Assembly (NCBI GenBank): GCA_009917555.1
Contig: QZDX01000010.1
Location: 62,001 to 126,000, forward strand
Reading direction: 5' to 3'
Length of the DNA stretch: 64,000 nucleotides
From: a bacterium 1XD21-13
GTDB lineage: Bacteria; Bacillota; Clostridia; Lachnospirales; Lachnospiraceae
Both the position numbers and the translations under genes were made by a program. This document shows, piece by piece, positions 36,918 to 43,873 of the stretch (positions are counted from its first letter, which is position 1; every line of letters starts with the position of its first letter). The notes beneath the pieces were generated by a model that made no database searches, was not told where the DNA came from, and was given only the letters and a program-made list of their open reading frames with translations.

Positions 36918-38156
36918 TTATTTCTCTTCCTCCTCCAAAGGCTTCGGAGCCTCCTCCAAAACCTCTGTGGGAGCATAGCCACCAATCTCCTCTAAGGCCA
37001 CAATCGTTCCATAAGCCGTACAGGTATTGGTGCCGACTTCTATTTTAACATTATTTTCAACAATTTGAACCCCTTTTTCTATTAAATTTTCTAAAAATTC
37101 CTTTAAATTTGCCTCGGCAATGGCTCTGGCATCCTCCTGGGTATAGGATTCCGTGTAAATTTCATACTCCTCATAGAGTGTGGTGCCGAAGGTCAGCGGA
37201 AGATAAAAGTTCTCCGTAAGCTTCAAGGGATACTCCGTATTGACTTCATGAAAGGTCTCAAAGCCGGGTCTTCGCTTGAGGGAAATGGTCTTTCCCCCCA
37301 CCTTGGCATAGAAGCCATGGCGCTTCCTTCCTGTGGACCGGCGTTCCTGGTGGGATAAAACAAACTCATCATAGTAGGGATAGGTGGTGGTGGCATATAC
37401 GTCCGCATCTGCCGCCGTATACTGGTATCCGCTTACCTCGCCGCTGTCACTTAGGATGTCAATACGCCCCCGGATGAGGAGCTGTCCTGCTTCCACCTCA
37501 TCCCCCACCTGTATCTGTGACACGCCGCTTCTTACCAGAACGCTGGTGATAATTCCCTCTCTGGCAGCCACAATATCCCGCGGCTCCTCCTTTACAGCTG
37601 TCTCCTCCTCCGTAAAGCTGTCCATATTTTCCCGAATCCGAATCAAAAGCCGTGTTCCCCGAATTTCAGCGGAAACCCAGATAATATCCGGAAACTGAAT
37701 TCGGATCATAGATTGGATTTCCTTACAGTCCACCTGACTTTTCTTCATACCGTGAACAATGTTCTCCGATTCCAGATAATCCAGGATCACATCGGTGGTT
37801 CTGGAATAATTGCCCTCTATGTGAATGTTCCAGATATATAAGGACATGGTATATAGGAATGCAATGCACAAAAGAATTCCCACCACAAACATCTTCCGAT
37901 TTCGGTAGTGATGCAAAAAAAAGGGAAGCCCGTGCCGCTCTGTCACGTGAAGATGGGCCTTTGCCTTCTTCCGCAGGGGCTTAAGCCTCCGAAAATCTCG
38001 GATACTTAAATTCATTTCATAATAGCCGCCATTATTCTGTAAATCCCAAATTTCAATCTCGTGGGCCTTACAAAGATTTAAAAACCGCTCCGGTGAATAT
38101 CCCGTCAGTCGAACACGCACATAGCCATACAGATAACGAAAAAATGAAGTCAGCAA
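36918..38156 (-). CDS. yqfD: Sporulation protein YqfD
   Basis: A 412-residue YqfD. RYLYGYVRVRLTGYSPERFLNLC at the N-terminus, one membrane segment near 90-112, and then IHIEGNYSRTTDVILDYLE, a POTRA-like outer domain, fit the family. It is made in the mother cell in Bacillus and its mechanism is unknown. The start is TTG at 38156 behind AGGAGGTGA, and the first seven bases overlap the end of yqfC. An acidic C-terminal tail of about 25 residues is present. Confidence 0.92.
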   Translation of the reverse strand: MLTSFFRYLYGYVRVRLTGYSPERFLNLCKAHEIEIWDLQNNGGYYEMNLSIRDFRRLKPLRKKAKAHLHVTERHGLPFFLHHYRNRKMFVVGILLCIAFLYTMSLYIWNIHIEGNYSRTTDVILDYLESENIVHGMKKSQVDCKEIQSMIRIQFPDIIWVSAEIRGTRLLIRIRENMDSFTEEETAVKEEPRDIVAAREGIITSVLVRSGVSQIQVGDEVEAGQLLIRGRIDILSDSGEVSGYQYTAADADVYATTTYPYYDEFVLSHQERRSTGRKRHGFYAKVGGKTISLKRRPGFETFHEVNTEYPLKLTENFYLPLTFGTTLYEEYEIYTESYTQEDARAIAEANLKEFLENLIEKGVQIVENNVKIEVGTNTCTAYGTIVALEEIGGYAPTEVLEEAPKPLEEEEK

Positions 38157-38410
38157 TATTTCACCTCCTGAATCTCTCCGGTGATCTTCATTTCGTCATT
38201 GGTATAATAGGAAATGTCTAAATGCAGGCCGCGAATCTCCAGCTTGCAGGTCTTTGTCTGAATCCGAATAAGCTCCTCCGTATATTCAATGAGGCTCATG
38301 TAGTTCTCCACATAAGCCTCATGTTTACCTGTAATGGTTATGATTACAGCTCCGAGCATCAAATCCTTGGGCAGATTTAATGCGTCTGTCATTTCTTCCT
38401 TCCAGTTCAT
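38150..38410 (-). CDS. yqfC: Sporulation protein YqfC (YabP family)
   Basis: An 86-residue YabP/YqfC-family protein. LPKDLMLGAVIITITGKHEAYVEN and GLHLDISYYTNDEMKITGEI are typical. Its Bacillus counterpart is sigma-E-controlled and linked with yqfD; function unknown. Overlaps yqfD by seven bases. Confidence 0.93.
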   Translation of the reverse strand: MNWKEEMTDALNLPKDLMLGAVIITITGKHEAYVENYMSLIEYTEELIRIQTKTCKLEIRGLHLDISYYTNDEMKITGEIQEVKYC

Positions 38411-38441
38411 TGGCCCCGGACCTTCTCGTTTCCTTACTCTT

Positions 38442-38470
38442 ACTATATGCCCGGTATGGCCGTTCTATAC
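38442..38470 (-). promoter_or_regulatory. Possible sigma-E-type promoter of yqfC-yqfD
   Basis: On the minus strand CATATAGT (38442-38449) fits the sigma-E -10 pattern CATAnAnT. GTATAG at 38465-38470 fits the ATA-centred -35, 15 bases upstream. The -35 lies at the end of the DUF2284 gene. Supported by yqfC/yqfD belonging to the sigma-E regulon in Bacillus. Confidence 0.42.
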
Positions 38471-39010
38471 CCTCGACTCCCGATACAGCAACAAGCTGAA
38501 CCAGGTGACCAGGTTATTTCCATTTAAAAATGTGATGCCACACAGCTCCGCAAGGCCGGTAACCAGAATTCCGTATCCCTCTAAGCTTGGAAACATCCGA
38601 TCCGGGAAACGGCAGGGAGCATCCGGGTAGGTGCAGTGCTCACAGATAGCACAGGATTCTGTGGAAAGTACCAGAACCTCCTGTCCCTCATGGATAAACA
38701 GCTCCTCTATCTCACGGGTAACCTCCTCATGGTCCTTCCGTGTAGCCAGCATCCCCTCCATGTCCTCCAGATCCGGAACCTCTGCCATAGTTGTAAACAG
38801 GAAGCCTCCCTCATAGTATTGGCAGCGCTCCCGACATTCCTCCACAGTTCCCACAGCCGGAGGACAAGACCATGATTTTCCGTATCTGGGGCACTCACTC
38901 CTGCAGATATGGCGGACCTCCTCCTTGAAGGGAATCTCTTGGATTTGAATAAAGGCATAGTCACATATGGGAAATTCCGCTATCTGCGCCTCAATGACTT
39001 TCTTGTTCAT
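38465..39010 (-). CDS. DUF2284 cysteine-rich metal-binding protein
   Basis: A 181-residue soluble protein rich in Cys. CRSECPRYGKSWSCPPAVGTVEECRERC near residue 36 and CAICEHCTYPDAPCRFPDRM near 117 are typical of DUF2284 and suggest an iron-sulphur or other metal centre. Function is unknown. SD GGAGC precedes ATG 39010. It follows ddh by 14 bases and may share its transcript. Confidence 0.88.
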   Translation of the reverse strand: MNKKVIEAQIAEFPICDYAFIQIQEIPFKEEVRHICRSECPRYGKSWSCPPAVGTVEECRERCQYYEGGFLFTTMAEVPDLEDMEGMLATRKDHEEVTREIEELFIHEGQEVLVLSTESCAICEHCTYPDAPCRFPDRMFPSLEGYGILVTGLAELCGITFLNGNNLVTWFSLLLYRESRV

Positions 39011-39024
39011 GGAATGCTCCTATT

Positions 39025-40011
39025 TTATAGAAGAGATTTTCTCAGCTCTTCCCCGCTCTTTGGGCTTAAATAAGCCGGTGCAATGTCAAATACAGTCTTG
39101 CACCCAAATGCTTTCTCCGAAGCCAGCCGATAAGCTGCCCTTGCATAAGCCACGATGACACTGGAGGTAAACTCTGGATTGGAATCCAGCTTTAAGCTGT
39201 ACTCAATCAGGTGATGATTTTCCTTCTCCCATCCGGTCACCCCGCTTCGCAGAACAAAGCCGCCGTGAGGAATCCGGCTGTGATCCCGCTTCATCTCTTC
39301 CTCGCTGATAAAATGTACGGTGGTGTCGTAATCCGCAAAATAATTTGGCATGGTTTTGATCTCTTCCTCTACCCTTGCGGCGTCCGCGCCTTCCTCCAAA
39401 ACTACAAAGCACTCTCTGGTATGCTTTTCCCTGGTGGTTAAATCCGGATTTTCGCCGGCCCGGACAGACGCCAAAGCCGCCTCCACAGGAATGGTGTACT
39501 GCTTTGCATCCTTAACTCCGCTGATTCTCCGCACAGCATCGGAATGTCCCTGGCTCACACCCCGTCCCCAGAAGGTATAATCCTTGCCCTCCGGCAAAAT
39601 AGCATTGGCGTACATGCGGTTCAAAGAGAACATGCCTGGGTCCCAACCCACGGAAATGATAGCCGTCTTACCAGACTCCTTCGCTGCTGCATCTACCGCT
39701 GCAAAATGCTCCGGAATCCTAGCATGGGTGTCAAAGCTGTCCACGACATTAAAAAGCCTTGCATACTCCGGGGTCTGTACCGGGAGATCCGTGGCGCTTC
39801 CTCCGCAGAGAATGAGTACATCCAACTCATCCTTCCAATCTCTTGCTTCCTCTACACGGCAGACCTTTGCGGTATCCGTTAAAATTGTTACCTTTTCCAG
39901 ATCTCTTCTGGTGAATACGGCCCGAAGCTCCATATCGGGATTCTGGCGAACCGCACACTCCACACCGCGTCCCAGATTGCCATAACCCAAAATACCAACT
40001 CGAATACTCAT
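39025..40011 (-). CDS. ddh: meso-Diaminopimelate D-dehydrogenase
   Basis: A 328-residue NADP-dependent enzyme. VGILGYGNLGRGVE gives the Rossmann loop, AVFTRRD the NADP-binding basic pair, and SVGWDPGMFSLNR with FWGRGVSQGHSDAVRRI the substrate block of Ddh. It makes meso-DAP in one step from tetrahydrodipicolinate, an alternative to the DapD/DapL routes, for peptidoglycan and lysine. SD AAGGAG precedes ATG 40011. The upstream tRNA has its own promoter. Confidence 0.95.
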   Translation of the reverse strand: MSIRVGILGYGNLGRGVECAVRQNPDMELRAVFTRRDLEKVTILTDTAKVCRVEEARDWKDELDVLILCGGSATDLPVQTPEYARLFNVVDSFDTHARIPEHFAAVDAAAKESGKTAIISVGWDPGMFSLNRMYANAILPEGKDYTFWGRGVSQGHSDAVRRISGVKDAKQYTIPVEAALASVRAGENPDLTTREKHTRECFVVLEEGADAARVEEEIKTMPNYFADYDTTVHFISEEEMKRDHSRIPHGGFVLRSGVTGWEKENHHLIEYSLKLDSNPEFTSSVIVAYARAAYRLASEKAFGCKTVFDIAPAYLSPKSGEELRKSLL

Positions 40012-40067
40012 CTAGGTGTCATCTCCTTTTATACAAATTTCCTTATATGTCTCAGTGCATAAAAATA

Positions 40068-40140
40068 TGGAGCATACGGGATTCGAACCCGTGACCTCCA
40101 CACTGCCAGTGTGGCGCGCTCCCAGCTGCGCCAATGCCCC
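40068..40140 (-). tRNA. tRNA-Ala(GGC)
   Basis: A 73-nt cloverleaf: seven-base acceptor stem with one G-U pair, D-stem GCGC, anticodon stem CCACA/TGTGG with loop CTGGCAG giving anticodon GGC, variable loop AGGTC and T-arm with TTCGAAT. The discriminator is A, CCA is not encoded, and a short T-run follows. It reads GCC and GCU alanine codons. Confidence 0.96.
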
Positions 40141-40149
40141 ATTGCTGAT

Positions 40150-40178
40150 AGTATAGCACAAAACATATGGTAGTACAA
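40150..40178 (-). promoter_or_regulatory. Promoter of tRNA-Ala
   Basis: TTGTAC (40173-40178) and TATACT (40150-40155) on the minus strand have a 17-base spacer and end ten bases before the mature tRNA 5' end. Confidence 0.7.
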
Positions 40179-40239
40179 GAAATAATTTTAGAAATATAAG
40201 TTGGATTAAATTATAAAATGCAAATGCTAAAGCCTGTCT

Positions 40240-40719
40240 TTACTTATGATAAGGCTCCCCCTTCATAATCCGAAACCCCCGATACACCTGCTCCAACAAG
40301 ATCACACGCATCAATTGGTGCGGAAAGGTCATTCTGGAAAAGCTTACGGCCTCATCTGCCCGGAGCATCACTGCGGGAGACAGCCCGAGAGAGCCTCCAA
40401 TCACAAAGGTAATATGGCTCCGTCCCTCCACCCCCAGCCGTTCCAGCCTGCGGGAAAATTCCACCGAATTCAGGGCCTTCCCCTCAATGGCCAGAGCAAT
40501 CATGTAAGCATCCTCCCTGACCGCCTTTAAAATCCGCTCCCCTTCCCGCTCCAGAATAGCCGCTTCCTCCGCCGCACTTGCTCCGTCGGGGGTCTTTTCA
40601 TCCGGAAGCTCAACGATCTCCAGCTTGCAATAGCGGCTTAATCGCTTTGCATACTCCTTCACGGCCTCCGTATAATATTTTTCCTTAAGCCTGCCCACCA
40701 CAACACATGTAATCTTCAA
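40240..40719 (-). CDS. rlmH: 23S rRNA pseudouridine(1915)-N3 methyltransferase RlmH
   Basis: A 159-residue SPOUT methyltransferase. LKITCVVVGRLKEKYYTEAVKEY, then FVIGGSLGLSPAV as the SAM knot and FPHQLMRVILLEQVYRGFRIMKGEPYHK at the end match RlmH throughout. The start is TTG at 40719 with AGGAGG five bases upstream, which gives the family length. It lies 72 bases downstream of the receiver/synthetase fusion gene and likely shares its transcript. Confidence 0.95.
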   Translation of the reverse strand: MKITCVVVGRLKEKYYTEAVKEYAKRLSRYCKLEIVELPDEKTPDGASAAEEAAILEREGERILKAVREDAYMIALAIEGKALNSVEFSRRLERLGVEGRSHITFVIGGSLGLSPAVMLRADEAVSFSRMTFPHQLMRVILLEQVYRGFRIMKGEPYHK

Positions 40720-40791
40720 CAGCTCCTCCTGATTCAATCTCCAAATCCTTGAACGCCTGTTAGTCACGGAAAAACCTAACGCAAACAAAAT

Positions 40792-41862
40792 TCACTCTCT
40801 CGAATGATCAATCTGGTTCCGGATCTTCTGCATCTGATAATCCAGCTCCTCAATGGAATCCGCACAGATCTTTAGCTGTCTCACAATCTCGTCCGTGTTG
40901 TCCACTACCTTCTTATATTTCAGCTTGTGCTCCAGGCTGGCCCAAAAATCCATGGCAATGGTCCGAAACTGTACCTCCGCCATCATGTATTTCTTCTCCC
41001 TGGACAGATAGACGGGCACACCGATAATCAAATGGAGGCTCCGATACCCGTTGGCCTTGGGATTCTGAATATAATCCTTTCTCCGCTGCAGAATAATATC
41101 ATCCTGCTGAATCAGCAGGTCCGCCAGGCGGTAAATGTCATCGGGAAAGGAACAGATGACCCGGATTCCGGCCACATCATTTAAATTCTCCCGAATACTC
41201 TCCACGGTTACCGGATACCCCTTGCGCTCCAGCTTTTCATAGATGCTCTCGGGAGATTTCAGCCGGCTCTTAATGGATTCAAAGGGGTTTCGCTTATACT
41301 CCTGGGAAAATTCTGCGTTCAGAACCTTCAGCCTGGTCTCAATCTCCATAATGGCCCCTTGATACTCCATCATCAGACGATGAAAGGATTCCGTTTCCTT
41401 CAGCTTTTCCGCCTGAATCCGAATAATCTCATCCTGCTTTCTGAGCATTATGGCCTGCTCTTCCACCTTCCGTTCCAACTGGTTCTTCCGGGTGTAAAGC
41501 CGCATGGCATTCTTAACTCGATTCTTTATAATGGCTCTCTCAAAGGGCTTATGAATAAAATCCGTAGCCCCCAGCTCCAGACATCTGCTTTCCGCCTCCA
41601 CCGCAAGCTCGCTGCTGATAATCAGTACGGGAATCCTTTTCAGCCATTCCCTTTTGCTCATCTCAGCCATTACCGCAAAGCCGTCCATATGCGGCATATG
41701 CAGATCCAGAAGAACTGCGGCCATTTCCCTGGGGTATTTGTCCAGATAGTCCAAGGCTTCCTTTCCGTCCTCCGCCGTCTCTACCTGGTATTCATCCTTC
41801 AGCATATCGCATAGCAGCTCACGGTTCAGCTCCGCGTCATCTACTACTAATATCCTTTGCAT
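40792..41862 (-). CDS. Response regulator receiver domain fused to RelA/SpoT (p)ppGpp synthetase
   Basis: A 356-residue fusion. Residues 3-122 are a CheY-like receiver: acidic pair Asp8-Asp9, phosphoacceptor Asp53 in LLDLHMPHMDG, Ser/Thr switch in IISSE, Lys105 in HKPF. Residues about 123-165 are a charged coiled coil. Residues about 166-320 are a RelA/SpoT synthetase: SRLKSPESIYEKL, NDVAGIRVIC near 228, KDYIQNPKANGYRSLH at 262-277, AEVQFRTIAMDFWASLEHKLKYKK at 295-318. There is no hydrolase, TGS or ACT domain. ATG at 41862 has AAAGGAG upstream. Read plainly, a sensor kinase would control alarmone synthesis by phosphorylating Asp53; this is inference. No kinase gene is adjacent. See findings. 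Confidence 0.9.
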   Translation of the reverse strand: MQRILVVDDAELNRELLCDMLKDEYQVETAEDGKEALDYLDKYPREMAAVLLDLHMPHMDGFAVMAEMSKREWLKRIPVLIISSELAVEAESRCLELGATDFIHKPFERAIIKNRVKNAMRLYTRKNQLERKVEEQAIMLRKQDEIIRIQAEKLKETESFHRLMMEYQGAIMEIETRLKVLNAEFSQEYKRNPFESIKSRLKSPESIYEKLERKGYPVTVESIRENLNDVAGIRVICSFPDDIYRLADLLIQQDDIILQRRKDYIQNPKANGYRSLHLIIGVPVYLSREKKYMMAEVQFRTIAMDFWASLEHKLKYKKVVDNTDEIVRQLKICADSIEELDYQMQKIRNQIDHSRE

Positions 41863-41915
41863 AGTAACACTCCTTTTCCCATGAGCCGGGAATTGCAACT
41901 TCAAAATCTTTTCTT

Positions 41916-41944
41916 ATTATAAAATTTTTGATGCGAAATTTCAA
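41916..41944 (-). promoter_or_regulatory. Promoter of the receiver/synthetase gene
   Basis: On the minus strand TTGAAA (41939-41944) and TATAAT (41916-41921) have a 17-base spacer, 50 bases before the start codon. Confidence 0.75.
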
Positions 41945-41974
41945 TTATTCCCGGAGATATTTTCATGATTTTTC

Positions 41975-42003
41975 TTGACACAGGCCTGAAAATTTCAGAT
42001 AAT
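41975..42003 (+). promoter_or_regulatory. Promoter of the zinc-ribbon membrane protein gene
   Basis: On the plus strand TTGACA (41975-41980) and GATAAT (41998-42003) are 17 bases apart. It is divergent from the synthetase promoter 30 bases to the left. Confidence 0.7.
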
Positions 42004-42086
42004 AGTTCACAGATGGTTTTCATTTACAAAAAATACCAAAAAAGTGCATCCAAACATATGTGAAGCATAGAAAGGGGGATACACCC

Positions 42087-42725
42087 ATGGCCTGGTGTCC
42101 CAAATGTAAAAATGAATATCGAGCAGGAATTACTCACTGCCCGGATTGTGATGTGGATTTAGTTGAGGAGCTTTTGCAGGAGCAGAAGGAAGGGATCGAG
42201 GCTCCTGAGGATTACGAATTTCCGGAGGATTTTGATCCGGGCGCCATTTTGGAGGGGCCCGGAGAAAAGCCTGTGTATGTGAAGGCTTACAAGAGCCCGG
42301 AGGAACGCTATGGGGATATGCGCTCCTCTGCCTGGACCTTTCTTGCAGTGGGGGGTATCGGATTTGTGGTAATGGTACTGGCTCTTATGGGAATTCTCAC
42401 CTTTCCATTTCACGACTTTGCCCTCATTGTCATGCTGCTTTTATTCGTGACTTTTGTGGTGATTGGGATTGTTTCCTTTCAAAATGCAAAAAAGCTCAAG
42501 GCTCTGGCCAGTGCTGAGCACGCCTTGATTGATGAGATCACGAACTGGTATCACACGGAAGGCATGGAAGCGGAGGCCATTACTTCTCTGGACGCCTCTC
42601 TTCCGGAAGAGATTTTCTACCTTCGGAAATATGAAGCGGTCTGTGATGTGATTCGGGCGCATTTTCCGGATATTCGGGAGGATCTGTTGAATAAGCTGGC
42701 ATCAGATTTCTGCGAGGAAGCATAA
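42087..42725 (+). CDS. Zinc-ribbon two-TM membrane protein
   Basis: A 212-residue protein. An N-terminal zinc ribbon (CPKC then CPDC, residues 4-23) is followed by an acidic linker, two membrane segments at about 80-100 and 108-130, and a cytoplasmic helical C-terminal domain of about 80 residues. ATG at 42087 follows AAAGGGGG; an in-frame GTG at 42060 has no such site. It is divergent from the receiver/synthetase gene and ends at a strong terminator. Function unknown. Confidence 0.75.
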   Translation: MAWCPKCKNEYRAGITHCPDCDVDLVEELLQEQKEGIEAPEDYEFPEDFDPGAILEGPGEKPVYVKAYKSPEERYGDMRSSAWTFLAVGGIGFVVMVLALMGILTFPFHDFALIVMLLLFVTFVVIGIVSFQNAKKLKALASAEHALIDEITNWYHTEGMEAEAITSLDASLPEEIFYLRKYEAVCDVIRAHFPDIREDLLNKLASDFCEEA

Positions 42726-42728
42726 GAG

Positions 42729-42780
42729 AAGGGACAGTGAGGAAAATGACTCTCCAGACATTTTTCCACTGTCCCTTTTA
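42729..42780 (+). terminator. Terminator after the zinc-ribbon gene
   Basis: GGGACAGTG (42731-42739) pairs with CACTGTCCC (42767-42775), the stem extends inward through GGAAAA/TTTTTCC, and TTTT follows. It lies between convergent genes and may serve both. Confidence 0.8.
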
Positions 42781-42868
42781 TCTGTGATTTTTTTACCATA
42801 ATTTTAACATCTGGTATATGGTAATAAGTAAATCAGGGTGGCTATTGGCGAAATGCCATATCCAGCAG

Positions 42869-43642
42869 TCACCACGTTTTCTCAAGCTCCATATGAAAAT
42901 CTACCTCATAAGGGCTGTCATCCCTGGTCTTGATCTTCTCATACAGCGCCCTTCTGGAAGCGCTGCTCTCCTCGGACCAGAACTCATAGCCCCGCAGGTA
43001 GCTGTCCATCAGTTCATCCCAGGAATCATAAAGAGGTTGAATCTTCTCGGCAAACTCCAAAGACAGATCGAGCGCCTCCTCCTTGCCATAATAGCCGGCA
43101 ATATAATAATACCCCAGAAAATTCATGGCCCGGCAGCAGTCCCAGCCTGTGATGGCGTCGATTCCGTATTCCTCATACATCTCATACCATCCCACATAAA
43201 GACTCGCCCGATCCTCGCCTCCGAAATCATAATGTTCAATCAGAAACGCCTCCCGATCCTCCTCTGGAATATCGCTCATGCCGTCCCGCTCCAGAGTCTT
43301 TACAATTCTTGCAAATTCCGAGCGGTGCCCCTTCTTCTTAATCCATTCCAGAGTTTCGTCCGCCGAATCCCAGTCCGTAATTCCCCACCGCTCATCCAGA
43401 AACTTCCGGACCGTCTTTTGGTTCGTCTCTGTGTTGGCAAGACCTCCAAACAGGTTGTAATCCCAGTTGTTCGTCTCCGTTAATATCGCATAGGAAGCAT
43501 TAAACCAACGGATGGTGTCCGTCAGCTCCACCTCCTCCAACAATTCTTCTTCCTTTGAGCCGCATCCTGTCGCACCTGTGATGCCGAGAACCAAGATCAT
43601 ACAAAAAGCAATGAATCCTTTGAAGCCGTATCTTCTCTTCAT
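42869..43642 (-). CDS. DUF1266-domain lipoprotein
   Basis: A 257-residue lipoprotein. The signal peptide ends in ITGATGC with the lipidated Cys near residue 27. The outer domain contains WGITDWDSADETLEWIKKKGHRSEF and AITGWDCCRAMNFLGYYYIAGYYG, the DUF1266 pattern, of unknown function. ATG at 43642 has AGGAGG upstream; the 19-codon longer frame is not supported. It convergently faces the zinc-ribbon gene. Confidence 0.8.
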   Translation of the reverse strand: MKRRYGFKGFIAFCMILVLGITGATGCGSKEEELLEEVELTDTIRWFNASYAILTETNNWDYNLFGGLANTETNQKTVRKFLDERWGITDWDSADETLEWIKKKGHRSEFARIVKTLERDGMSDIPEEDREAFLIEHYDFGGEDRASLYVGWYEMYEEYGIDAITGWDCCRAMNFLGYYYIAGYYGKEEALDLSLEFAEKIQPLYDSWDELMDSYLRGYEFWSEESSASRRALYEKIKTRDDSPYEVDFHMELEKTW

Positions 43643-43714
43643 AAGCTCTGCCCTCCTGGCCTTTCTTTTATGGTAACATTGTGGAAAAGGCTTTGTCAAT
43701 CACTGATTGTTATT

Positions 43715-43761
43715 TTTCTGACATTTCTGACATCGGCTCTATTATACGTAAGATTTCTGAC
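43715..43761. repeat. Three TTTCTGAC direct repeats upstream of the DUF1266 gene
   Basis: Copies lie at 43715-43722, 43724-43731 and 43754-43761. A TATAAT-like box on the minus strand (43741-43746) lies between the second and third. Spacings of 9 and 30 bases would fit one helix-turn multiple poorly, so regulator binding is only a possibility. Confidence 0.4.
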
Positions 43762-43821
43762 GAGCAAGCGGTCCTACATGAAAACGTGTTTGAAAATTGC
43801 TTCAATCCCCAGTCAAAGCAA

Positions 43822-43857
43822 AAGGCTTTGAAATGCATATTCACATTCCAAAGCCTT
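43822..43857 (-). terminator. Terminator of the nfnA-nfnB operon
   Basis: AAGGCTTTG pairs with CAAAGCCTT and, after one mismatch, ATG with CAT. A T-rich tail follows on the minus strand, 16 bases after the nfnB stop. Confidence 0.65.
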
Positions 43858-43873
43858 CCGTCACCCAAAACGC

